64,000 nucleotides of DNA, from assembly GCF_025642135.1 (NCBI RefSeq), contig NZ_CP106793.1, positions 6,168,001 to 6,232,000 of the forward strand, given 5' to 3'. The stretch is from Streptomyces cynarae (GTDB lineage: Bacteria > Actinomycetota > Actinomycetes > Streptomycetales > Streptomycetaceae). The notes under the pieces are model-generated. The model saw only the letters and a program-made list of their open reading frames with translations. It had not been told where the DNA came from and did no database searches. Numbering within the stretch: the first letter of the stretch is position 1; every line of letters starts with the position of its first letter. This document shows positions 38,315-49,609 of the stretch, piece after piece. The position numbers were made by a program, and so were the translations under genes.

Positions 38315-39517
38315 ATGGAAACCGTCATCCTTGCTGTAGTCATCGCCGTGGTCGTGCTCGGCGCGCTCGGCGGGCTCATCGTCGGCAGCCGGCGCCGGAA
38401 GCCGCTGCCCCCGCCGCCCCCGACGACGCCCGACATCACCGCCCCTCCGGCCGAGCCGCACGTCGGCGACGAGGCCGAGACGCCGCGCGACGAGGAACGC
38501 CGGACGATAGAGGAGGTGGATCTTCCGGGCGGTGGGGCTCCCGTCGCCGTCGAGGAGCCGCCCGTCGTCGAGGCGCCCCCGATCGAGATCCCCGAGCCCA
38601 CCGCCGGCCGTCTGGTCCGCCTGCGCGCCCGTCTGTCCCGTTCGCAGAACGCGCTCGGCAAGGGGCTCCTCACCCTCCTGTCCCGGGAACACCTCGACGA
38701 CGAGACCTGGGAGGAGATCGAGGACACGCTGCTCACCGCCGACGTCGGCGTGCAGCCCACCCAGGAGCTGGTCGAGCGGCTGCGCGAGCGTGTGAAGGTG
38801 CTCGGCACCCGCACGCCCCAGGAGCTGCGCGGTCTGCTGCGCGAGGAGCTGCTCACGCTGGTCGGCACCGACATGGACCGCACGGTCCGCACCGAGCCCG
38901 AGTCCAGCAAGCCCGGCATCGTGATGGTCGTGGGCGTCAACGGCACCGGCAAGACCACCACCACCGGCAAGCTGGCCCGGGTCCTGGTGGCCGACGGCCG
39001 CACCGTCGTCCTCGGCGCCGCCGACACCTTCCGTGCCGCCGCCGCCGACCAGCTGCAGACCTGGGGCGAGCGGGTAGGCGCCTACACCGTGCGCGGCCCG
39101 GAGGGCGGCGACCCGGCCTCCGTGGCCTTCGACGCAGTGAAGGAAGGCAAGGAGATGGGCTACGACGTCGTGCTCATCGACACCGCAGGCCGCCTCCACA
39201 CCAAGACCGGCCTCATGGACGAGCTCGGCAAGGTCAAGCGCGTCGTGGAGAAGCACGCCCCGCTCGACGAGGTGCTGCTCGTCCTGGACGCCACGACCGG
39301 GCAGAACGGCCTCGTCCAGGCCCGCGTCTTCGCCGAGGTCGTGGACATCACCGGCATCGTGCTGACCAAGCTCGACGGCACGGCCAAGGGCGGCATCGTG
39401 GTGGCGGTCCAGCGCGAGCTGGGTGTACCGGTGAAGCTGGTCGGCCTCGGCGAGGGTGCCGACGACCTGGCGCCGTTCGAGCCGGAAGCGTTCGTGGATG
39501 CGCTTATCGGGGACTGA
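38315..39517 (+). CDS. ftsY: Signal recognition particle receptor FtsY
   Basis: FtsY, 400 residues. An N-terminal membrane segment (METVILAVVIAVVVLGALGG, residues 1-25) is followed by an acidic, proline-rich linker and the NG GTPase domain: G1 GVNGTGKTTTTGKLA, the insertion-box ADTFRAAAADQLQ, G3 DTAGRLHTKTGLMDE, G4 TKLDGTAKGG. It docks ribosome-SRP complexes at the membrane for co-translational export; ffh lies 7 kb away. The ATG at 38315 is fixed by the membrane segment. A long upstream in-frame extension is unsupported. Confidence 0.96.
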   Translation: METVILAVVIAVVVLGALGGLIVGSRRRKPLPPPPPTTPDITAPPAEPHVGDEAETPRDEERRTIEEVDLPGGGAPVAVEEPPVVEAPPIEIPEPTAGRLVRLRARLSRSQNALGKGLLTLLSREHLDDETWEEIEDTLLTADVGVQPTQELVERLRERVKVLGTRTPQELRGLLREELLTLVGTDMDRTVRTEPESSKPGIVMVVGVNGTGKTTTTGKLARVLVADGRTVVLGAADTFRAAAADQLQTWGERVGAYTVRGPEGGDPASVAFDAVKEGKEMGYDVVLIDTAGRLHTKTGLMDELGKVKRVVEKHAPLDEVLLVLDATTGQNGLVQARVFAEVVDITGIVLTKLDGTAKGGIVVAVQRELGVPVKLVGLGEGADDLAPFEPEAFVDALIGD

Positions 39518-39555
39518 GCGCGCCGACGCACGCGGTGCGTGCGTGACCGTACGGA

Positions 39556-39598
39556 GGAAGGGCCCCGTTCCATGGTGCAGCTGGAACGGGGCTCTTCC
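39556..39598. terminator. Bidirectional hairpin after ftsY
   Basis: Seventeen-base-pair stem with one G-T pair (39556-39572 with 39582-39598), nine-base loop, between the convergent ftsY and Prim-Pol-like genes. Confidence 0.8.
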
Positions 39599-39634
39599 GC
39601 ATCGGGGGGAGCCGGCCTTCTCGAATCGGCCGGC

Positions 39635-40297
39635 CTAGACGGGGGAGCGATGCGCCACATACGCCAGCGTGCCGATCAGCAGGCGCGCCGACGGGGGGCT
39701 CGTCGCGGAGTCCAGGGCGGGGGAGCGGAGCCAGCGGACCGGGCCGAGGCCGCCGCGGTCGGAGGGCGGGGCCGTGATGTACGCGCCGGGGCCCAGGGCG
39801 TGCAGGTCGAGGGCGGTGTCGTCCCACGCCATCCGGTACAGCAGGCCCGGCAGCTGCGCGGCTGACCCGGGGGCGACGAAGAAGTGCGCGCGGCCCTCCG
39901 GCGTCGCCGTCACCGGGCCGAGCGGCAGGCCCATGCGCTCCAGCCTGACCAGGGCGCGCCGCCCGGCCGACTCGGCGACCTCGATCACGTCGAACGCCCG
40001 GCCGACCGGCAGCATCACCGCGGCGCCCGGCACCTCGGCCCAGGCCTCGGTCACCTCGTCGAGTGTCGCTCCGGCGCCCACGCCGGGCGCGAAGTCCAGC
40101 GGGTGCGCGCCGGGCGCGCCGCAGTCCGACTTGCCGCAGGAGCACTGCCCGGCGACCGCCCGTGCGCCGGGCACCACGTCCCAGCCCCACAGTCCCGTGT
40201 ACTCGGCCACGGCCGTGCACTCCGACGAGCGGCCCCGGCGCCGAGCACCGGAGCGGATGTCGCGGATGCCCCGCGTGCCGCCGATCGTGAAGCCCAT
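39635..40297 (-). CDS. Prim-Pol-like (primase/polymerase N-terminal) domain protein
   Basis: A 220-residue protein containing only the N-terminal part of bifunctional DNA primase/polymerase proteins. The hallmark zinc-like motif CSCGKSDCGAPGAHP near residue 53 is the usual start of this family, followed by PVGRAFDVIEV (the acidic metal-binding site I) and GRAHFFVAPG (the histidine motif). No helicase domain is attached, as occurs in phage and plasmid versions, so it may be a degenerate or regulatory member. It is divergent from nsdA, and the same neighbour is known to me in Streptomyces coelicolor. Function unknown. Confidence 0.8.
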   Translation of the reverse strand: MGFTIGGTRGIRDIRSGARRRGRSSECTAVAEYTGLWGWDVVPGARAVAGQCSCGKSDCGAPGAHPLDFAPGVGAGATLDEVTEAWAEVPGAAVMLPVGRAFDVIEVAESAGRRALVRLERMGLPLGPVTATPEGRAHFFVAPGSAAQLPGLLYRMAWDDTALDLHALGPGAYITAPPSDRGGLGPVRWLRSPALDSATSPPSARLLIGTLAYVAHRSPV

Positions 40298-40745
40298 GCC
40301 CCCTCCAACGGGTCCAGCGCGCCGGTGGTTACGCCGCGAATGCGGAATGTGACTCTGTGTTCCCGCTCATCGGTCGTCTCCGCGGAGCTCCGGGCAGCGC
40401 CCGGTTGCATCCCGGGGTGGTGCGCGGTCCGTGCGCGCCGGTGAGTGCACGCCTCCACCCGATTCCGGCTGTCATGTGTCAAGTGAATCGTGCGGAGCCC
40501 GCCCTTGGTTCATTCGAAGGGGTGGCGAATGGTGGCGTTTCTGTGTACGCCATGGCTGGACGGGTGATCGTAGGACTACTTTGAGTGCACGGTTCCTGGG
40601 AACGCATGCGCTCGTGGGTATGCCGGAGGCAAGTCGGTTCCCGTCCGAGGGGTGAGAACCGCCGGACGCGGGACCGTGGGCACCGGCATTCTGGTAGTGC
40701 TTGGCGCGCACAGCGACAAGTGGTCTGAGGGATGGGGGCGTTCCA
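40298..40745. other. Divergent spacer between Prim-Pol-like gene and nsdA
   Basis: About 450 bases holding both promoters. The sequence is less GC-rich than the genes. Short open frames cross it, but none has family resemblance. I do not find a convincing -35/-10 pair or any RNA structure. Confidence 0.5.
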
Positions 40746-42224
40746 GTGGGCGGCAGTGACGGAAGCGCAGCGAACGCTGACAAGCGCCCCAATGAGCTGC
40801 TCGCCTCGTGGTTCGTGCGCAGCGGCTGGTCCAAGGGCGAGCTGGCGCGTCAAGTGAACCGCCGGGCACGCCAGTTGGGAGCGAACCACATCTCCACGGA
40901 CACCTCCCGGGTGCGCCGCTGGCTCGACGGGGAGAACCCGCGCGAGCCGATCCCGCGCATCCTGTCGGAGCTGTTCTCCGAGCGCTTCGGCTGTGTCGTC
41001 GCCGTCGAGGACCTCGGACTGCGCCCCGCCCACCAGTCACCCTCGGTGTCCGGGATCGACCTGCCCTGGACGGGCCCGCAGACCGTGGCCATGATCAGCG
41101 AGTTCTCGCGCAGCGACCTGATGCTGGCGCGGCGCGGCTTCCTCGGAACCTCGCTGGCCCTGTCCGCTGGCCCGTCCCTCATCGAGCCCGTGCAGCGCTG
41201 GCTGGTGCCGAGCCCCGCCTCCCTGCGCGAGGGCACCCCGCCCGCCTCGCCGTCCGGGCGCGCCCGCGGCCGGCTCTCCCAGCCCGAGCTGGACCTCCTC
41301 GAGACCACCACGGTGATGTTCCGCAAGTGGGACGCCCAGTGCGGCGGCGGACTGCGCCGCAAGGCGGTCGTCGGCCAGCTGCACGAGGTGACCGACCTGC
41401 TACAGGAACCGCAGCCCGAGGCCACCGCCAGGCGCCTGTTCAAGGTCGCAGCCGAGCTGGCCGAACTGGCCGGCTGGATGAGCTACGACGTGGGACTGCA
41501 GCCCACCGCGCAGAAGTACTTCGTGCTCGCCCTGCACGCCGCCAAGGAGGCGGGCGACAAGCCGCTCGGCTCGTACATCCTCTCCAGCATGAGCCGCCAG
41601 ATGATCCACCTGGGCCGGCCCGAGGACGCCCTGGAGCTCATCCACCTCGCCCAGTACGGCAGCCGTGACTGTGCGAGCCCGCGCACCCAGGCGATGCTGT
41701 ATGCGATGGAGGCCCGCGCCTACGCCAACATGGGGCAGCCCGGCAGGTGCAAGCGTGCCGTCCGGATGGCCGAGGACACCTTCGCCGACGCCGAGGACTG
41801 GGACGAGCCGGACCCCGACTGGATCCGCTTCTTCTCCGAGGCCGAGCTGTACGCGGAGAACTCCCACTCCTTCCGTGACCTCGCCTATGTCGCGGGCCGC
41901 AGCCCCACCTACGCCTCCCTCGCCGAGCCCCTGATGCGGAAGGCCGTCGACCGGTTCGCGGAGGACGGCGAGCATCAGCGGTCGTACGCGCTCAACCTGA
42001 TCGGCATGGCCACCGTGCATCTTCTCCAGCGCGAGCCCGAGCAGAGCGCGGTGCTCACCAAGCGGGCCCTGGAGGTCGCCAAAAAGGTGCGCTCGGAACG
42101 TGTCAACACTCGTATTCGAAAAACCGTCGACACGGCTGTACGCGATTTCGGTGATCTCAGGGAGATCGTCGAACTCACCGACCACCTCGCCACCCACCTG
42201 CCCGAGACCGCCGAAGCGGTCTGA
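40746..42224 (+). CDS. nsdA: Developmental and antibiotic-production regulator NsdA
   Basis: A 492-residue protein with an N-terminal region like a DNA-binding/XRE-related segment (ASWFVRSGWSKGELARQVNR, then SRVRRWLDGENPREPIPRIL) and a helical, TPR-type C-terminal half (LALHAAKEAGDKPLGSYILS). NsdA in Streptomyces coelicolor is a negative regulator of sporulation and antibiotic synthesis; this call rests on the sequence pattern and the conserved place between the Prim-Pol-like gene and amtB. GTG start at 40746, where the homologous region begins. It probably acts in the cytoplasm; its partner is unknown. Confidence 0.87.
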   Translation: MGGSDGSAANADKRPNELLASWFVRSGWSKGELARQVNRRARQLGANHISTDTSRVRRWLDGENPREPIPRILSELFSERFGCVVAVEDLGLRPAHQSPSVSGIDLPWTGPQTVAMISEFSRSDLMLARRGFLGTSLALSAGPSLIEPVQRWLVPSPASLREGTPPASPSGRARGRLSQPELDLLETTTVMFRKWDAQCGGGLRRKAVVGQLHEVTDLLQEPQPEATARRLFKVAAELAELAGWMSYDVGLQPTAQKYFVLALHAAKEAGDKPLGSYILSSMSRQMIHLGRPEDALELIHLAQYGSRDCASPRTQAMLYAMEARAYANMGQPGRCKRAVRMAEDTFADAEDWDEPDPDWIRFFSEAELYAENSHSFRDLAYVAGRSPTYASLAEPLMRKAVDRFAEDGEHQRSYALNLIGMATVHLLQREPEQSAVLTKRALEVAKKVRSERVNTRIRKTVDTAVRDFGDLREIVELTDHLATHLPETAEAV

Positions 42225-44354
<2,130 letters not shown>

Positions 44355-44379
44355 ACACGCACGGAACAGGAGTCGCTGG

Positions 44380-46820
44380 GTGACGAGTACGGACGTACGT
44401 ACGGAAGCAGAGGGCTCGGGACCCAGCGGCTACGCGGCGGCCCGGCTGCGCCTCCTCACGGGGGGCGCAGTCCGGGCCGCCGCGCCGTGCCGCTCTGTCC
44501 GACCTGACGGACGGCTGGCTCGCGGAGCTGTTCGCCGCGGGCGCCGAGGGAGTGCGCGGCGTGTCCCTGGTCGCCGTCGGCGGGTACGGCCGCGGCGAGC
44601 TGTCCCCGCGCAGCGACCTCGACCTGCTCCTGCTGCACGACGGGAGCGACAGCAAGGCGGTCGCGGCCCTCGCCGACCGCATCTGGTACCCCGTGTGGGA
44701 CCTCGGTCTGGCCCTCGACCACTCCGTGCGCACCCCGGCGGAGGCCCGCAAGACCGCCGGTGAGGACCTCAAGGTGCAGCTCGGCCTGCTGGACGCCCGG
44801 CACCTGGCGGGCGACCTCGGGCTCACCGCGGGCCTGAGGACGGCCGTGCTGGCCGACTGGCGCAACCAGGCGCCGAAACGTCTCCCCGAACTCCAGGAGC
44901 TGTGCGCCGAGCGGGCCGAGCGGCAGGGCGAGCTGCAGTACCTGCTGGAACCGGACCTCAAGGAGGCCCGGGGCGGGCTGCGCGACGCCACGGCCCTGAG
45001 GGCGGTCGCCGCCTCCTGGCTCGCGGACGCCCCGCGCGAGGGCCTGGCCGACGCCCGGCGCAGGCTCCTCGACGTACGCGACGCGCTGCATCTGACCACC
45101 GGGCGCGCCACCGACCGGCTGGCACTGCAGGAGCAGGACCAGGTCGCCACCGAGCTGGGCCTGCTGGACGCCGACACGCTGCTGCGGCAGGTGTACGAGG
45201 CGGCGCGCGTCATCTCGTATGCGAGCGACGTCACCTGGCGCGAAGTGGGGCGTGTACTGCGCTCGCGCGCCGTGCGGCCGAGGCTGCGCGCCATGCTGGC
45301 CGGCGGCAAGCCGGTCGCCGAGCGGTCCCCCTGGCCGAGGGCGTGGTGGAGCAGGACGGCGAAGTCGTCCTCGCGCGCGCGCGCGCCCCGAACGCGACCC
45401 CGTGCTCCCGCTGCGCGCCGCCGCTGCCGCCGCCCAGGCGGGCCTCCCGCTCTCCCTGCACGCCGTGCGGCGCATGGCCGGCTCCGCGCGCCCCCTGCCC
45501 ACGCCCTGGCCCGCCGAGGCGCGCGAGCAGCTCGTCACCCTGCTGGGCTCCGGCCGCCCGACCGTCGAAGTCTGGGAGGCCCTGGAAGCCGAGGGCCTGA
45601 TCACCCGCCTGCTGCCCGACTGGGAGCGGGTGCGCTGCCGCCCGCAGCGCAACGCCGTGCACCTGTGGACCGTCGACCGGCACCTGATCGAGACGGCCGT
45701 GCGCGCCTCCGAGCTGACCCGCCGCGTCGGCCGCCCCGACCTCCTCCTGGTCGCCGCGCTCCTGCACGACATCGGCAAGGGCTGGCCCGGCGACCACTCC
45801 GTCGCCGGCGAGACCATCGCGCGTGACGTGGCCGGACGCATCGGCTTCGACCGCGACGACGTCGCCGTCCTCGCCACCCTCGTACGCCACCACCTGCTCC
45901 TCGTCGAGACCGCGACCCGGCGCGACCTGGAGGACCCGGCCACCGTCGATTCCGTCGCCGAGGCCGTCGGCTCCCAGAGCACCCTGGAGCTGCTCCACGC
46001 CCTCACCGAGGCGGACGCGCTCGCCACCGGACCCGCGGCATGGTCGACCTGGCGCAGCGCGCTCGTGACCGACCTGGTGAAACGGGTCTCCGCGGTACTG
46101 GCCGGCGACGAGCCCGCCGACCCCGAGGCCGCCGCGCCCACCGCCGAGCAGGAACGGCTCGCCGTCGAGGCGTACCGCACCGGCGGCCCGGTCCTGGCAC
46201 TGCGCGCACAGACCGAGCCGCCCGCCGAGGAGCCGTCCGGCGAACCGGAACCCCTCGGTGTGGAACTCCTCATCGCCGTGCCGGACCAGCCGGGCGTGCT
46301 GCCCGCCGTGTCCGGGGTGCTCGCCATGCACCGCCTCACCGTCCGCACCGCCGAGCTGCGCGCCCAGGACCTGCCGGACGGCATGGACGGCTCGGTGCTG
46401 CTGCTCGACTGGCGGGTCGCGGCGGAGTACGGCTCCCTGCCCCAGGCGGCCCGGCTGCGCGCCGACCTCGTACGGGCCTTGGACGGCTCCCTGGACATCT
46501 CGGCCCGCCTGGCGGAGCGCGACGCGGCCTACCCGCGCCGTCGGGGCGTGGTGCCCCCGCCGCCGCGCGTGACGGTCGCCCCGGCGGCCTCCCGCCACGC
46601 GACGGTGATCGAGGTCCGCGCCCAGGACGCACCGGGGCTGCTGTTCCGGATCGGGCGGGCACTGGAGAAGGCGGGGGTGCGGGTGCGCAGCGCCCACGTC
46701 TCCACGCTGGGCGCCAACGCCGTGGACGCCTTCTACGTGACGACGGGCACGGGCGCGTCGCTGCCGGCGGAGGACGCCGTGTCGGTGGCACGGGCCCTGG
46801 AGGAGACGTTGCGGGGGTGA
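44380..46820 (+). pseudogene. glnD: PII adenylyltransferase/deadenylylase GlnD, three frame breaks
   Basis: GlnD modifies GlnK at Tyr51. Visible parts in three frames: the N-terminus (VTSTDVRTEAEG, then YAAARLRLLT); the nucleotidyltransferase (GGYGRGELSPRSDLDLLLLHD); LAEGVVEQDGEVVLARA; and the HD domain (ALLHDIGKG) with two C-terminal ACT domains (LLIAVPDQPGVLPAVSG and IEVRAQDAPGLLFRIGRALE). Breaks lie at a G5 run (44461-44465), a C5 run (45327-45331, needs one C) and a C4 run (45386-45389, needs one C). Corrected, it is about 813-814 residues, near family size. The GTG start at 44380 has AGGAG upstream. Three indels in one otherwise intact gene point to sequence error. Confidence 0.88.
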
Positions 46821-46908
46821 GGCCGGCGGGCGGGGACGTTTTCCCCGCGCGGCCGGATACCCTGGAGGGCAGCCCAAGACGACCCCGACCCCGAGGACCG
46901 ACGCCGCC

Positions 46909-48459
46909 GTGTTCGACACCCTCTCCGACCGCCTTAGCGCGACTTTCAAAAGCCTCCGCGGAAAAGGCAGGCTCTCCGAGGCGGACATCGACGCCACGGC
47001 GCGTGAGATCCGCATCGCGCTCCTCGAAGCCGACGTGGCCCTGCCCGTGGTCCGCTCCTTCATCAAGAACGTCAAGGAGCGCGCCCTCGGCGCCGAGGTC
47101 TCCCGCGCGCTGAACCCCGCCCAGCAGGTCCTCAAGATCGTCAACGACGAGCTGGTCACCATCCTCGGCGGCGAGACCCGCCGCCTGCGCTTCGCCAAGC
47201 AGCCCCCGACCGTGATCATGCTCGCGGGTCTGCAGGGCGCCGGTAAGACCACGCTCGCGGGCAAGCTCGGCAGGTGGCTCAAGGAGCAGGGGCACTCCCC
47301 GCTCCTGGTCGCCGCCGACCTCCAGCGCCCGAACGCGGTCAACCAGCTCAGCGTCGTCGCCGAGCGCGCCGGCGTCGCCGTCTACGCACCGGAGCCGGGC
47401 AACGGCGTCGGCGACCCGGTCAAGGTCGCCAAGGACTCCATCGACCACGCGAAGCAGAAGGTCCACGACATCGTGATCGTGGACACCGCGGGCCGCCTGG
47501 GCATCGACCAGGAGATGATGCAGCAGGCCGCGGACATCCGGGACGCGGTCTCGCCCGACGAGATCCTCTTCGTCGTCGACGCCATGATCGGCCAGGACGC
47601 CGTGAACACCGCGGAGGCCTTCCGCGACGGTGTCGGCTTCGACGGTGTGGTGCTCTCCAAGCTCGACGGTGACGCCCGCGGTGGTGCGGCCCTGTCGATC
47701 CGCCAGATCACCGGCAAGCCGATCATGTTCGCGTCGAACGGCGAGAAGCTCGACGACTTCGACGCCTTCCACCCGGACCGGATGGCCTCCCGCATCCTCG
47801 ACATGGGTGACCTGCTCACCCTGATCGAGCAGGCGGAGAAGACGTTCAGCCAGGAAGAGGCCGAGAAGATGGCCTCGAAGCTGGCGTCCAAGAAGGGCCA
47901 GGACTTCACCCTGGACGACTTCCTGGCCCAGATGGAGCAGGTCAGGAAGATGGGCTCCATCTCCAAGCTGCTCGGGATGCTGCCGGGCATGGGCCAGATC
48001 AAGGACCAGATCAACAACATCGACGAGCGCGACGTCGACCGCACCGCCGCGATCATCAAGTCGATGACCCCGGGCGAGCGCCAGGACCCGACGATCATCA
48101 ACGGCTCGCGCCGCGCCCGTATCGCCAAGGGTTCCGGTGTCGAGGTCAGCGCGGTGAAGAACCTCGTCGAGCGGTTCTTCGAGGCCCGCAAGATGATGTC
48201 CCGCATGGCCCAGGGCGGCGGCATGCCCGGCATGCCGGGGATCCCGGGCATGGGCGGCGGCCCCGGCCGTGCCAAGAAGCAGCAGAAGAAGGCCAAGGGC
48301 AAGCAGCGCTCCGGCAACCCGATGAAGCGCAAGCAGCAGGAACAGGAGGAGGCCGCACGCCGCGCCGCCGCGGCGCAGGGCGGGGGCGCCTTCGGCCTGC
48401 CTCAGCAGAGCGGTCAGGAGTTCGAGCTGCCGGACGAGTTCAAGAAGTTCATGGGCTGA
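46909..48459 (+). CDS. ffh: Signal recognition particle GTPase Ffh
   Basis: Ffh, 516 residues. The N domain (MFDTLSDRLSATFKSLRGKG) leads into the G domain with GLQGAGKTTLAGKLG, DTAGRLGIDQEMMQQA and SKLDGDARGG, followed by the methionine-rich M domain (MSRMAQGGGMPGMPGIPGM) that binds signal peptides and SRP RNA. A basic C-terminal extension ends FELPDEFKKFMG. With FtsY it targets membrane and secreted proteins. Start GTG at 46909. A strong hairpin follows. Confidence 0.97.
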   Translation: MFDTLSDRLSATFKSLRGKGRLSEADIDATAREIRIALLEADVALPVVRSFIKNVKERALGAEVSRALNPAQQVLKIVNDELVTILGGETRRLRFAKQPPTVIMLAGLQGAGKTTLAGKLGRWLKEQGHSPLLVAADLQRPNAVNQLSVVAERAGVAVYAPEPGNGVGDPVKVAKDSIDHAKQKVHDIVIVDTAGRLGIDQEMMQQAADIRDAVSPDEILFVVDAMIGQDAVNTAEAFRDGVGFDGVVLSKLDGDARGGAALSIRQITGKPIMFASNGEKLDDFDAFHPDRMASRILDMGDLLTLIEQAEKTFSQEEAEKMASKLASKKGQDFTLDDFLAQMEQVRKMGSISKLLGMLPGMGQIKDQINNIDERDVDRTAAIIKSMTPGERQDPTIINGSRRARIAKGSGVEVSAVKNLVERFFEARKMMSRMAQGGGMPGMPGIPGMGGGPGRAKKQQKKAKGKQRSGNPMKRKQQEQEEAARRAAAAQGGGAFGLPQQSGQEFELPDEFKKFMG

Positions 48460-48479
48460 CCCGCGTTCGACGCGTACGA

Positions 48480-48517
48480 CGCCGGGGGCGCCCCTCTGAG
48501 GAGGGGCGCCCCCGGCG
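48480..48517. terminator. Bidirectional hairpin after ffh
   Basis: Perfect 17-bp GC stem (48480-48496 with 48501-48517), four-base loop, between convergent ffh and the methyltransferase gene. Confidence 0.85.
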
Positions 48518-48523
48518 CGTGGT

Positions 48524-49372
48524 CTAGGGGGTGCGTGCGATCAGGTAGCGGAAGACGTTCGGCATCCACACCGTGCCGTCCGCACGCCGGTGCGGATGCA
48601 GCGCCTCCGCCAGTTCCTTGTCGACCTGCTCCTGGTCCGTCGCGTCGAACAACCCCGTCGACAGCATCCCCCGCAGCGCGCTGTCCATGTCGGCGTACCC
48701 GAAGGGGCAGGCGACCCGCCCCGACCCGTCCGGCCTGAGCCCGCAGCGCTGCGCGGCCTCCTCAAGATCGTCGCGCCGGGCCGGCCGCCAACCGCCCCCG
48801 CCACGTTCCGGATCGGCCAGTTTGGCGGCGACACGCAGGACGGACGCGGTGCTGCACCGTTCCGGCGGACCCCATCCGGCGAGCACCACGGGCGTCCCGT
48901 GCTCCGTGAAAGGCGCCGCGGCCACCAGCTGCTCCTCAAGGGTCTCGGCGTCACCGGCCGCACAGCCGATCGGCTCGAACGCGGTCACCAGGTTGTACGC
49001 CGGCTCATCGGGGGCGGGCGCCGCGTCCCGTGGCGAGCCCTCCACGATCCGGGCACCGGCACACGCGCGCGTGCCCCAGGGTGCGGGCCCCAACCGCTCG
49101 CGCGCGAGCGCCAGCCGTTCGCACGCTCCGCAGTCCACGCCGGTGACCGATGCGCCCCGGGAGGCGGCCATCAGCAGCGCCAGCCCCGTACCGCATCCGA
49201 GCCCCAGCAGCCGCGTCCCGGAATCCACTTCCAGCCGCTCGTAGACGGCCTCGTAGAGCGGGACCAGCATCCGCTCCTGAATCTCCGCCCAGTCACGCGC
49301 GCGTGCACCCCGGTCCACGCGAGGAACCGCGCCCGCGTGGGAAAGGTGCTGCCGCACGGGCGTAGGTGTCAT
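48524..49372 (-). CDS. Class I SAM-dependent methyltransferase
   Basis: A 282-residue methyltransferase with the motif I glycine loop LLGLGCGTGLALLMAAS and the following acidic VTGVDCGACE. The order of strands fits the class I Rossmann fold (small-molecule or natural-product methyltransferases). The substrate is not apparent, and no partner gene for a pathway is adjacent. The start (MTPTPVRQHLSHAGAVPRVD) is plausible but not certain, since alternative starts exist downstream. It converges with ffh and diverges from proS, with a 237-base spacer (49373-49609) in which I see no clear promoter. Confidence 0.82.
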   Translation of the reverse strand: MTPTPVRQHLSHAGAVPRVDRGARARDWAEIQERMLVPLYEAVYERLEVDSGTRLLGLGCGTGLALLMAASRGASVTGVDCGACERLALARERLGPAPWGTRACAGARIVEGSPRDAAPAPDEPAYNLVTAFEPIGCAAGDAETLEEQLVAAAPFTEHGTPVVLAGWGPPERCSTASVLRVAAKLADPERGGGGWRPARRDDLEEAAQRCGLRPDGSGRVACPFGYADMDSALRGMLSTGLFDATDQEQVDKELAEALHPHRRADGTVWMPNVFRYLIARTP

Positions 49373-49609
49373 CGAAAGCGCCCCAATCCGCCGTGAGTTG
49401 CCGCTGTCTGACGATGCCGTCCCCCGTGACGTGCCCTCGCACTCGGCCCCCGTGGCCCCCGTATGGCCTCCGTATGCCAGGAAACTCCGCGCCCGTCGTG
49501 GCGTCCAGGGGTCGTGGGGTACTCGGTGTGCGCCGTCCGCGCGCCCCTGGCCCGCCCCCGGGCGAGAAATGATTCACCGGGCACACGGGTGCCCCCGTAC
49601 CATCGCGCC

